DNA from: Rickettsiaceae bacterium
GTDB lineage: Bacteria; Pseudomonadota; Alphaproteobacteria; Rickettsiales; Rickettsiaceae
Direction of reading: 5' to 3'
Assembly (NCBI GenBank): GCA_021741085.1
Contig: JAIOYM010000027.1
Coordinates: 1 to 13,478, forward strand
DNA length: 13,478 bases
In this document: piece by piece, positions 6,364 through 13,478 of the stretch
Position numbering within the stretch: the first letter of the stretch is position 1
How the letters are laid out: every line of letters starts with the position of its first letter
Made by a program: the position numbers and the translations under genes
The notes under the pieces: model-generated
The model's input: only the letters and a program-made list of their open reading frames with translations
Told to the model about the DNA's origin: nothing
Databases searched by the model: none

Positions 6364-8883
6364 TTATTTTGCAGATTTTTTTACAGCGACTGTTTTTTCT
6401 TTAGGCGCAGATTTTTTTACAGCGACTGTTTTTTCTTTAGGCGCAGATTTTTTTACAGCAACTGTTTTTTCTTTAGGCGCAGATTTTTTTACAGCAACTG
6501 TTTTTTCTTTAGGCGCAGATTTTTTGGCAGTAGGTTTTTTGGCTGCAATTGTGTATCTTGACACAGTTTTTTCACTAGCTGGTTTTGCAAGTTTGGCTCT
6601 TACGAGCTCTATTGCCCTTTCTGCGCTTAAACTAAATGGTTCCTCTTTGCCTATACTAACCGAATTGCTACCACATTTTAGATAAATACCAAAACGACCT
6701 GACGCTAAGCATATTTCTTCATTAGTATCAGGAAATATTGTTATTTTTTTCGGCAAAGATAATAATAGTGATGCATTTTCCATGTTCATATTATCAACTT
6801 TGTAAGTGGCAGGCAAAGACACTCTTTTAACGTCACCGTTAGTTTCACCCAACTGTAAATAATGACCATATTGCCCTTTGCGCAAATAGACATTCTTACC
6901 GTCTATATCGCCTATTAGCATATTATCTTGCTCTAAACCAGAGTTGTTGTCGTCATCGTTGTTTGCACTTAGTTTTCTAGAGTAATTACAATTTGGGTAC
7001 TCAGAACATGCGATAAATGGTCCAAATTTACCAAATCTCAAATTTAATCTACCTTTAGAACATTTTTTACATAATCTAGGATCTATATTATCGGAAGCCT
7101 TTTTTTGGAATAAATATACTTCAAGATCTTTATCTAGCGTTTCAATAATATCGGTAATCTTGTATTGTTTGACATGATTTACATTTTCGTTGAAGCCAGT
7201 CCAAAAATCTCTTAATAACTCCTTCCAAGCTAACTTTCCTGAAGATACGCTATCTAGCTCGTTTTCAAGATTAGCAGTAAAGTCGTATTCTAGATATTTA
7301 GCAAAATAATGCTGCAGAAAAGCAGTTACAATACGACCATGGTCTTCAGAAATAAAGCGTTTTTTCTCAAGCTTCACGTAGTTACGATCTTGTAGTACAG
7401 ATATTATAGAGGTGTATGTAGAAGGTCTACCTATGCCTAATTCTTCTAATTTTTTTATTAAACTTGCCTCTGTGTATCTTGGAGGGGGTTCGGTAAAATG
7501 TTGTTTTGGTAGCACTTCATTTTTTTCTAAACTCTGTCCTTTTTCTAATGGGGGTAATTTTGTTTCTTGCTCTTCCTCTTCACCTTCATCTTTGGTTTCG
7601 CTATATATTCTATAAAAACCATCAAATTTAATAGTGTGGCCAGTAGCGCGAGCTATAAATTTAGTATTGAGCGATTGAATGTCGATGCTTACAAGATCTA
7701 AAATTGCTTGTTCCATTTGGCTAGCGATAGTTCTTTGCCAAATCATAGTATATAATTTTAGCAAATCGTTATCAATTTTTCCGTATAGATCTTGGGGTTT
7801 TAGAGTTATATCTGTTGGTCGTATTGCTTCATGAGCTTCTTGTGCATTCTTAGTTTTAGTTTTATATATCCTTGGCGATGAAGGTAGATAGGTGTCTCCA
7901 AAATTATTTGTTATTGCTTTTCGGATAGCAACTAAAGCTTCGTCTGAGATACTAACGCCATCAGTACGCATATAGGTTATCAAACCAGTTGTTTCGCCGG
8001 CGATATCAATACCCTCATATAGTTTTTGTGCTAGTTGCATAGTTTTTTTTGTAGAAAAACCAAGTTTTTTTGATCCCTCTTGCTGCAGAGAAGATGTAGT
8101 AAATGGAGCCGGGGGATTGCGGCGCTGTTCTTTTCTTTCGACTGAAAATACTGTAAAATTTTGCGTCCCTAACTCTTGTACCAATTTATCGGCTTCTTCG
8201 GCGTTAGGTATATCAAATTTATCTAATTTCTTATTATCAATGGATATTAATTTGGCTTCAACTTTAACATTATTATCGGTTATAAAATTTATAGTAATAT
8301 CCCAATATTCTCTGTTAATAAATTTTTCAATTTCATATTCGCGTTCACAAATAAGTTTTAGAGCTACAGATTGAACTCTTCCCGCTGATCTACAACCCGG
8401 TATTTTAGTCCACAATATTGGAGAAAGACTAAAACCAACTAGATAATCTAAAGCTTGGCGAGCTTGTTGCGCCGTAACAAGATCTATATCAATTGCTCGA
8501 GGATTTTTCAATGCATTTGCTAAAGACGTTTTTGTAATTTCGTTAAAAGTTATTCTATTTAAGTTAAGCTCTTTTTTTGATTTTAGATTCTCTTTTAATA
8601 TCTCTGCTACGTGCCAAGATATAGCCTCTCCTTCACGATCAGGATCGGTTGCTAATAATATCTCAGTCGAAGTTTTTGCTGCCCTAATAAGATCTTGAAC
8701 ATGTTTTGTTGCTTTATCAACAATCTCGTATGTTACGGCAAAATCATTCTCGGGATCAACGGAACCTTTTTTTGATGGCAAAGCTCTTACATGTCCAAAA
8801 CAGGCTATAACTTTATAGTCTTGTCCTAAATATTTGTTTATGGTTTTAGCCTTGGTAGGCGACTCCACTATAACTAATTTCAT
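6364..8883 (-). CDS. topA: DNA topoisomerase I
   Basis: TopA relaxes negative supercoils by type IA single-strand passage. Glu9 in VIVESPTKAK and Asp80/Asp82/Glu84 in ATDPDREGEA form the Toprim metal site, and Tyr304 in GLITYMRTDG is the nucleophile. GIGRPSTYTSII (483-494) is a further family motif. A Glu-rich stretch (433-440) lies before LPPLEKGQ. One four-cysteine zinc ribbon (Cys605, 608, 626, 632) follows. After it come C-terminal repeats of the alphaproteobacterial type (GKNVYLRKGQYGHYLQLGE; SGRFGIYLKCGS). The 839-residue protein ends in four exact KKSAPKEKTVAV repeats (787-834) plus KKSAK, a lysine-rich tail that probably binds DNA. dprA lies 69 bases upstream and tatD 5 bases downstream. 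No Shine-Dalgarno precedes the ATG. Confidence 0.97.
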   Translation of the reverse strand: MKLVIVESPTKAKTINKYLGQDYKVIACFGHVRALPSKKGSVDPENDFAVTYEIVDKATKHVQDLIRAAKTSTEILLATDPDREGEAISWHVAEILKENLKSKKELNLNRITFNEITKTSLANALKNPRAIDIDLVTAQQARQALDYLVGFSLSPILWTKIPGCRSAGRVQSVALKLICEREYEIEKFINREYWDITINFITDNNVKVEAKLISIDNKKLDKFDIPNAEEADKLVQELGTQNFTVFSVERKEQRRNPPAPFTTSSLQQEGSKKLGFSTKKTMQLAQKLYEGIDIAGETTGLITYMRTDGVSISDEALVAIRKAITNNFGDTYLPSSPRIYKTKTKNAQEAHEAIRPTDITLKPQDLYGKIDNDLLKLYTMIWQRTIASQMEQAILDLVSIDIQSLNTKFIARATGHTIKFDGFYRIYSETKDEGEEEEQETKLPPLEKGQSLEKNEVLPKQHFTEPPPRYTEASLIKKLEELGIGRPSTYTSIISVLQDRNYVKLEKKRFISEDHGRIVTAFLQHYFAKYLEYDFTANLENELDSVSSGKLAWKELLRDFWTGFNENVNHVKQYKITDIIETLDKDLEVYLFQKKASDNIDPRLCKKCSKGRLNLRFGKFGPFIACSEYPNCNYSRKLSANNDDDNNSGLEQDNMLIGDIDGKNVYLRKGQYGHYLQLGETNGDVKRVSLPATYKVDNMNMENASLLLSLPKKITIFPDTNEEICLASGRFGIYLKCGSNSVSIGKEEPFSLSAERAIELVRAKLAKPASEKTVSRYTIAAKKPTAKKSAPKEKTVAVKKSAPKEKTVAVKKSAPKEKTVAVKKSAPKEKTVAVKKSAK
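6371..6520. repeat. 36-bp in-frame tandem repeat in the 3' end of topA
   Basis: Four full 36-base units lie head to tail at 6371-6406, 6407-6442, 6443-6478 and 6479-6514, followed by the start of a fifth at 6515. Units 1 and 2 appear identical, and so do units 3 and 4. The pairs differ at one visible position (AGCGAC versus AGCAAC). Each unit encodes 12 residues, so changes in copy number keep the frame. Such near-identity points to recent duplication. Confidence 0.95.
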
Positions 8884-8952
8884 AACATTTGTTAAGTTTT
8901 AAGGATAAATTATTGTCACAATTAATAACTAATAACATATACTAATGCTAGC

Positions 8953-10086
8953 TCATTTGTAAAGTAAAGCTATTTTATTATTTGGATATCGAATAATTTT
9001 GCCTGCAAGCTCTAATTCTAGTAATACTACATTTACTATAATTACGCTCACGTCAGAATATTTAGCTATAGTTATTATATCAGTTGGTGTATGGGATAGT
9101 GTGTTATATATTTTCTTTCTGTCTTGCACTGAGATTTTATCAAAATTAAAATCCGGCGGCATTGTAAAAATATTCCTTGAATTATCTTCAAATTCTGTTT
9201 GTTCAAAATATATTTTTGGCAAGTTATTGATAACGTCTTGAGCACACTCGACAACGCCAGCTCCATTCTTAATTAGTTTGTTAGTGCCGCTAGACCTAGG
9301 ATCAAGAGGAAAGCCGGGCATTGCCATAACTTCTCTTCCTTGCTCCAAAGCGAATTTTGCTGTTATAAGAGAACCCGACTTCAGCCCTGCTTCAATAACT
9401 ACTACAACAGAACTCAGGCCAGAGATAATTCTATTGCGCTGAGGAAAATGCTGCGCTAATGGCGCTGTTTTATAAGGCAGTTCTGCAATAATTAAACCTT
9501 GCTCTGCAATTTTTGCATATAATTCTTTGTTCTCAGGTGGATATATATTACCTATGCCTCCAGCAATTACAGCTATAGTTTTAGGCAACGATGACCAATG
9601 GGCTTGGGTATCTACACCTCTTGCTAAACCAGAGCTAATTACTAAGCCATACTCGCTTAGCTCCTGCCCTATTTTTTTAGTGAAGGCTAAACCTCCGGCC
9701 GAAGCATTTCTAGCACCAACAATTGCTACAGAAGTCATATTAAGTAAATTTTTGTCTCCAACGCAAGTCAAAATTGGCGGAGGATCATAAATATTTAACA
9801 ACATTTTAGAATAGCTTGGATCATTATAGCTTAGTAGAAATCCACCACCTGCTTTTACGGTCGCCAATTCTTTTTCGGCGAAATCTTTAGAGCAAATATT
9901 TATAGCTTTATTTTTACCACCGCGTAAAGAAAAATCAGCAATGTTGTCTAGGGCTATTTTTGCAGAACCAAAAAAATTAATTAGTTCATAAAATAATTTA
10001 CTACTAACGTTTTCGCTGCGAGCTAATCTTAGTATATTTAGTATGGTATCTTGGTTGTTTTGATTTAGCTTATTAAGTTTTTTCAC
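8953..10086 (-). CDS. dprA: DNA processing protein DprA/Smf
   Basis: DprA binds incoming single-stranded DNA and loads RecA during natural transformation. It is also kept in many bacteria not known to be competent. The Rossmann-like core is intact: VAIVGARNAS (120-129), SSGLARGVDTQAH (151-163), FPQRNRIISGLS (214-225), SGSLITAKFALEQGREV (237-253) and SGTNKLIKNGA (266-276). The N-terminal part (1-60) resembles the helical domain seen in many family members. The last 60 residues suit a winged-helix domain of the DML1 type. At 377 residues the length is normal and no damage is seen. The ATG at 10086 lies in the divergent spacer facing rpoH. The dprA-topA order is common in alphaproteobacteria and suggests one transcript with topA and tatD. 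Confidence 0.95.
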   Translation of the reverse strand: MKKLNKLNQNNQDTILNILRLARSENVSSKLFYELINFFGSAKIALDNIADFSLRGGKNKAINICSKDFAEKELATVKAGGGFLLSYNDPSYSKMLLNIYDPPPILTCVGDKNLLNMTSVAIVGARNASAGGLAFTKKIGQELSEYGLVISSGLARGVDTQAHWSSLPKTIAVIAGGIGNIYPPENKELYAKIAEQGLIIAELPYKTAPLAQHFPQRNRIISGLSSVVVVIEAGLKSGSLITAKFALEQGREVMAMPGFPLDPRSSGTNKLIKNGAGVVECAQDVINNLPKIYFEQTEFEDNSRNIFTMPPDFNFDKISVQDRKKIYNTLSHTPTDIITIAKYSDVSVIIVNVVLLELELAGKIIRYPNNKIALLYK

Positions 10087-10132
10087 AAAAGCACAATTTT
10101 AATATGTTTATATTAAATAAACTCTCAATATT

Positions 10133-10150
10133 ACTAATTATAATATTAGT
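10133..10150. promoter_or_regulatory. Palindromic AT-rich element in the dprA-rpoH spacer
   Basis: ACTAAT (10133-10138) and ATTAGT (10145-10150) form an inverted repeat around TATAAT. On the minus strand the overlapping ATTATA (10137-10142) reads TATAAT, a possible -10 box for dprA about 50 bases from its ATG. No good -35 is visible. The symmetry could be an operator or chance in AT-rich DNA. Confidence 0.28.
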
Positions 10151-10291
10151 GGTTAATATATCATGTATTTATAAAAAAAGGGTAATATTTTTATATTATA
10201 CTTGTGTGGATAAATTCTAGCTAAGCATTTAAATAGAATTAGTTATGCTCAAGTGTTTTTTAGTTTTATAGATAGTTTTCTGATTTTGGGG

Positions 10292-10297
10292 TATAAT
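10292..10297 (+). promoter_or_regulatory. Perfect -10 box (TATAAT) upstream of rpoH
   Basis: TATAAT lies 31 bases before the rpoH ATG, preceded by GGGG, and would give a short leader of about 25 bases. No clear TTGACA-like -35 lies 16-18 bases upstream. This suggests a weak or activator-dependent promoter, or an alternative sigma site. The rest of the 242-base spacer contains no gene I can see. Confidence 0.42.
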
Positions 10298-10328
10298 GTA
10301 GCTATAAAAATATTTATAGACACTAGTT

Positions 10329-11321
10329 ATGGAAGATGAAAAAGACGTAGAATCCGAGGATTCAATAGAGTTAGTAGAAGAGCAAGAATTAGAAGATGAG
10401 AAATATAATGAGGCCATCAATCTGCCTGCAATAGTTACGCAAGATGCTATATCCGTGCATGAGCACTCATTGCAAGCTTACTTGCGCAAAGTTAACAATA
10501 TTCCTTCGCTCACAAAGGAGGAAGAATTTATGCTTTCATGCAGGTATTTAGAAAATCAGGATCTCGAATCAGCTCATAGACTAATAACTAGCCACTTAAA
10601 ATTAGTAGTAAAGATTGCTTTGTCTTATAGACATTACCACATGCCTTTGATAGAACTTATTTCAGAGGGTAATATGGGTTTAATGCGCGCTGTAAACAAA
10701 TATGATCCGCATTTAGGATTTCGTCTCTCGACTTATGCTATGTGGTGGATAAAAGCTACAATTCAAGAGTATATTTTAAAATCTTGGTCTTTGGTAAAAA
10801 TTGGTACAACAGCTAATCAAAAAAAGCTATTTTTTAGTTTAAAAAAAATTAAGCGTCAATTGGCAGCTATAAATGCTAGAGAGACATCGTTTGAAGATTA
10901 CGAGCAAATATCGAGAGATTTGGGTATGAGCGTTAGAGAAGTTGAAGAAATAGATAAACGCTTGAGTAATTTTGATATGTCTTTAAATCAACCAGCAAGC
11001 TTTGACGAACAAAGTGACGAGATGATAAACTTTATACCAGAAACTAGACCTTCTGTTGAAGTTATAGTAGCTGGGGAAGAGGATTTAGCGAACAAAAAAA
11101 AGCTAATGCAAGAGGCGATGAAGCAATTATCTGAGCGAGAGCTTGAGATAATACAAGCACGCCGACTTTTGGAAGAACCTGAAACTTTAGATATATTAAG
11201 TAAAAAATTGAATATTTCCAAAGAACGTGTTCGTCAGATAGAAAATAAGGCAATTAGCAAAATGCAGGAATATGTATTTAAAAAAATGAAAGAGTTGTAT
11301 GGAGACTCAGATTGGACATAG
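10329..11321 (+). CDS. rpoH: RNA polymerase heat-shock sigma factor (sigma-32)
   Basis: RpoH directs RNA polymerase to chaperone and protease promoters. The 330-residue protein has region 1.2 (HSLQAYLRKVNNIPSLTKEE), region 2 (AHRLITSHLKLVVKIA; LISEGNMGLMRAVNKYDP; FRLSTYAMWWIKATIQEYI), the sigma-32 specific box TANQKKLFFSLKKIKR in the 2.4-3 linker, and region 4 with LSERELEIIQARRL and the recognition helix SKERVRQIE. The RpoH box and the absence of region 1.1 separate it from RpoD. The ATG at 10329 gives about 30 extra, highly acidic residues before the conserved start, so it is longer than the usual 285-300. It diverges from dprA and ends 3 bases from the end of convergent bioY. Confidence 0.95.
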   Translation: MEDEKDVESEDSIELVEEQELEDEKYNEAINLPAIVTQDAISVHEHSLQAYLRKVNNIPSLTKEEEFMLSCRYLENQDLESAHRLITSHLKLVVKIALSYRHYHMPLIELISEGNMGLMRAVNKYDPHLGFRLSTYAMWWIKATIQEYILKSWSLVKIGTTANQKKLFFSLKKIKRQLAAINARETSFEDYEQISRDLGMSVREVEEIDKRLSNFDMSLNQPASFDEQSDEMINFIPETRPSVEVIVAGEEDLANKKKLMQEAMKQLSERELEIIQARRLLEEPETLDILSKKLNISKERVRQIENKAISKMQEYVFKKMKELYGDSDWT

Positions 11322-11324
11322 ATA

Positions 11325-11846
11325 TTATTTGTGTTCGGATAAAATTTTAAAAAAGTGAAATAAACCTACAAGAATTACAGTTTTAACAAGCCCAGGAATA
11401 ATGAAAGGTATTAAACCTAACTCTATAGCTTTATTTACACCCAAAAATTTAGATAACCAAGATATTCCAAAAAAATAAATAATGGTTTGGCCTAAGGCGC
11501 ATGTAAAGAAAATATTGAGACGAGTTTTTAATAAATTCATAACAAACACGCTTGCTAAAAATCCAAGGTAATAGCCACCTGCAGGGTTAACTAAATATGA
11601 TAAACCTGAACTCCATTTTGCAAATACTGGTAGCCCTAAAGCGCCCAAAAGCAAATATCCAGATATAACCGCTAATGATTTATTGCCTTGATATATAAAA
11701 GGTATGGCTATTACCCACAAACTTTGCAAAGTTATAGGCACTGGTTTAATGTTAATAGTAATTTGACTACAAATGGCAAGCACTAGTATTCCGAGCGTTA
11801 TTTGAATAGCTTCGGATAAAATATTTTTTTTTGCTACTACTAACAT
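11325..11846 (-). CDS. bioY: Biotin transporter BioY (ECF S component)
   Basis: BioY is the membrane-embedded biotin-binding S component of energy-coupling factor transporters; some versions work without dedicated EcfA/EcfT partners. The 173-residue protein has about six membrane helices. It carries the family motifs VPITLQSLWV (36-45) and NPAGGYYLGF (86-95), which line the biotin site. No ECF ATPase or EcfT gene lies in this window. Import would fit an intracellular bacterium that lacks biotin synthesis, but that lack is inference. The ATG at 11846 has no clear Shine-Dalgarno. No BirA-type operator is visible upstream. The stop lies 3 bases from the convergent rpoH stop, with no terminator between them. 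Confidence 0.93.
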   Translation of the reverse strand: MLVVAKKNILSEAIQITLGILVLAICSQITINIKPVPITLQSLWVIAIPFIYQGNKSLAVISGYLLLGALGLPVFAKWSSGLSYLVNPAGGYYLGFLASVFVMNLLKTRLNIFFTCALGQTIIYFFGISWLSKFLGVNKAIELGLIPFIIPGLVKTVILVGLFHFFKILSEHK

Positions 11847-11990
11847 AATAAAAAATTTGATCAGTTAACACATCGTAATGTAGACAAAAAACTATTCTCT
11901 GTCAACAAGTATCTAGCTGAGTGCTCTTCAACTCAAACATTAGTTATTGACTATTTAAAAACTAATGGTAGAGTAGATTATTGTTACTAG
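11844..11990 (+). pseudogene. Open frame without start codon, possible gene remnant
   Basis: The plus-strand frame is open for 48 codons from just after a TAA at 11841-11843 to a TAG at 11988-11990. It has a protein-like composition: it contains QLTHRNVDKKLFSVNKYLAE and ends DYLKTNGRVDYCY. There is no ATG, GTG or TTG start in it. It overlaps the bioY start codon on the other strand. I do not recognise the family. It may be the decayed 3' end of a lost gene, or chance. Confidence 0.25.
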
Positions 11991-12028
11991 TATATTTAAT
12001 ATAAATTTATTATATTAAAGTCTTTTTG

Positions 12029-12034
12029 TATACT
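12029..12034 (+). promoter_or_regulatory. Possible -10 element for the exported protein gene
   Basis: TATACT lies 16 bases before the ATG at 12051 and would give a very short leader of about 10 bases. The expected -35 region is all A/T, with no clear hexamer. The placement is reasonable, but in this base composition similar hexamers are frequent. Confidence 0.25.
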
Positions 12035-12050
12035 CTTTTGTATTATTTTG

Positions 12051-13217
12051 ATGAATCTAAGATTAATAGTTATACTAATTATTTATTTTTTTTCTTTTGC
12101 AAATTATGCACTTGATATAGCATCAGAAAATAGGGCTATAAAAAATACTTCGCGCTATTATTACTCAATGAGCGAAGCGCCAAAAAAAGTCTCCAGCACT
12201 TTATGCGAAAAGCGAATTGTTTCAAACTTAACTTCAAAGCCACAATCATTTACACAACTCTTGAATACAAATTATAGTCAAGCGCTCGTTGTTTACAAAA
12301 AGCAGCCAAACATTAAACTACAAGATAAAAAGATAATAATGACTAAAAAAAATAGAAGGCTTGTAAGAAAATTGCGGCGGGATATTAAAAAACCAACATT
12401 GATTATAAAAAAACCCACTCCTAAAAGCATCACATATAATAACGAAATAGTTCTTACCAGTACAAATCCTGCCAAGCTTGATAAAGAAAATAAGCAAGAT
12501 ATATCAATATCAAATGATGATGATGAAAACAACACAGACGATGTGCTTTTAACTAATAATGATGAATCTAACGAGTTAGAATATTACAATAAAATTATGT
12601 TTGCTAACTCTAGCGAAATTTACGTTTTCCAAAAAGTTTGGTTGTTAGTTGATTTATTATTTACAAAAAAAACAAATTTTGCCGAACAGTATAAAGATTG
12701 GTCTCTTTCTAGCATAGCCTTGGGTATTCAATATACCTTATTTACTTTTAAAGAGCTTTCAAGTTTTTTTTCTTGCAATATAAAAAGTAACTTTGAGCAA
12801 GAAACAAACCATATTTCAAATGAAGTAATATTTGGTAAGATAAACTTGGATTTTAATAAAAAAAAAGGAAAAACTGAACATTTCGCATTGAGTATTGGTT
12901 TGCCACTAAAGCAATCAGGAACTTTGTCAAAAGGACCGGATTATTTGTTCGAAGTAGACTATGCTTTTATAAGAAATAATGTTGAATATGGCCTTACATT
13001 TAAAAATGGCTATTCAGCATGCTATTTAATTTATCCAGATCAAAAAAAGAAAATTAAGTTTTATACTCATGTATCACTAGGTAAAACTATTTGTCAATCA
13101 GAAAATAACGCGATTTGCAAAATAGAATTGGGGCTATATTACCAAAATCTGTATGCTGCTAAAAACATAGAGAAAGAAGATTGGGGAATGACCTTTGCGT
13201 TTGAATTTAATATTTGA
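12051..13217 (+). CDS. Exported protein of unknown function, possible outer-membrane beta-barrel C-terminus
   Basis: I do not recognise the family of this 388-residue protein. The N-terminus MNLRLIVILIIYFFSFANYA is a good Sec signal peptide with likely cleavage after Ala19. Next come a low-complexity region, a strongly basic stretch at about 82-125 (TKKNRRLVRKLRRDIKKPT) and an acidic one at about 152-175 (SNDDDENNTDD). From about 185 the chain has alternating hydrophobic and polar segments suited to beta strands, such as HFALSIGLPL, YLFEVDYAFI and VEYGLTFKNG. It ends WGMTFAFEFNI, like the last strand of an outer-membrane barrel, although the final residue is Ile rather than Phe. ATG 12051 is preferred over the adjacent TTG at 12048. 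It may be a surface protein, or a periplasmic protein with a beta-sandwich. Confidence 0.6.
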   Translation: MNLRLIVILIIYFFSFANYALDIASENRAIKNTSRYYYSMSEAPKKVSSTLCEKRIVSNLTSKPQSFTQLLNTNYSQALVVYKKQPNIKLQDKKIIMTKKNRRLVRKLRRDIKKPTLIIKKPTPKSITYNNEIVLTSTNPAKLDKENKQDISISNDDDENNTDDVLLTNNDESNELEYYNKIMFANSSEIYVFQKVWLLVDLLFTKKTNFAEQYKDWSLSSIALGIQYTLFTFKELSSFFSCNIKSNFEQETNHISNEVIFGKINLDFNKKKGKTEHFALSIGLPLKQSGTLSKGPDYLFEVDYAFIRNNVEYGLTFKNGYSACYLIYPDQKKKIKFYTHVSLGKTICQSENNAICKIELGLYYQNLYAAKNIEKEDWGMTFAFEFNI

Positions 13218-13240
13218 TCACGACTAATAACAATAAATAC

Positions 13241-13252
13241 ATTGCATGCAAT
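13241..13252. promoter_or_regulatory. 12-bp perfect palindrome upstream of hpf
   Basis: ATTGCATGCAAT is its own reverse complement. It lies about 70 bases before the hibernation factor start and 24 bases after the exported protein stop. It could be an operator for hpf or part of its promoter region; chance is also possible. Confidence 0.25.
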
Positions 13253-13320
13253 AATATAGTTAGATTAGACTTAATTATAGTTGAGTTTAAAGAATTAACA
13301 AAACTATGAGGTTTAAACAT

Positions 13321-13478
13321 ATGCAAGTTCATATTTCAGCACAACATATTAAAATTCATCACAATGTTCACAACCATGCAGAGAACAAGTTAAAGATGGT
13401 GGTTTCCAAATATTTTGAACACGCCATTAGTGCTAACGTCAATTTTGTACAAAACAATCATCATATCAGCTGTACTAT
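13321..13478 (+). CDS. hpf: Ribosome hibernation promoting factor, 5' part (runs off the window)
   Basis: Only the first 52 residues are present and the frame is open to the right edge. The start MQVHISAQHIKIHHNVHNHA, then AENKLKMVVSKYFEHAISAN and VNFVQ, fits the beta-alpha-beta start of HPF/RaiA proteins. These bind the 30S decoding region in slow growth and silence or dimerise ribosomes. GAGG at 13308-13311 lies 9 bases before the ATG, one of the few clear Shine-Dalgarno sequences in the window. Whether it is the short or the long (dimerising) form cannot be told without the missing end. Confidence 0.82.
   Translation, partial: MQVHISAQHIKIHHNVHNHAENKLKMVVSKYFEHAISANVNFVQNNHHISCT

Noticed and set aside
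6371..6520. CRISPR-like regular repeats of 36 bases
   Set aside because: Units are directly adjacent with no spacers and lie in frame inside topA, so this is a coding tandem repeat.
8117..8374. Plus-strand frames inside topA, dprA and hemE
   Set aside because: They are Ser/Phe/Leu-rich shadows of intact conserved genes on the other strand and have no recognisable motif.
10329..11321. Housekeeping sigma factor RpoD
   Set aside because: The protein is short, lacks region 1.1 and carries the sigma-32 box QKKLFFSLKKIK.

Overview
The window is AT-rich, gene-dense chromosomal DNA. It looks like an obligate intracellular alphaproteobacterium, most likely of the order Rickettsiales or a close relative. 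Several things point that way: strong A/T bias in codons and spacers, few Shine-Dalgarno sequences, alphaproteobacterial versions of RpoH, TopA and DprA, a biotin importer, and a candidate host-directed cysteine protease. The genus cannot be fixed from the sequence alone.

Layout. Positions 1-197 hold no convincing gene, only a short open frame that may be the tail of a gene off the left edge. Positions 198-1643 (+) encode a 481-residue protein with the Cys/His/Asp signature of YopT-type (family C58) cysteine protease effectors; this is the most notable gene here. It converges on a minus-strand pair, cvpA then hemE (3515 to 1789). Diverging from cvpA is a plus-strand run: a FieF-like cation diffusion facilitator, the tRNA adenosine deaminase tadA (overlapping it), and a tRNA-Ser(CGA) gene at 5157-5245. 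A 306-base non-coding stretch follows, rich in RNA hairpins. Next comes the minus-strand cluster dprA, topA, tatD (10086 to 5552), with a 36-base in-frame tandem repeat at the 3' end of topA. The heat-shock sigma factor gene rpoH (10329-11321, +) diverges from dprA and ends 3 bases from the end of the convergent biotin transporter gene bioY (11325-11846, -). The right end has an unrecognised exported protein (12051-13217, +) and the start of a ribosome hibernation factor gene (13321 to beyond the edge, +).

Most genes are housekeeping: haem synthesis (hemE), tRNA editing and supply (tadA, tRNA-Ser), DNA topology, uptake and repair (topA, dprA, tatD), and stress control (rpoH, hpf). Two genes look lineage-specific and possibly host-facing: the C58-like protease and the exported protein with a basic/acidic linker and a strand-rich C-terminal half. 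The strongest leads for something undescribed are that protease, the exported protein, the structured 5246-5551 region and the variable lysine-rich tail of TopA.
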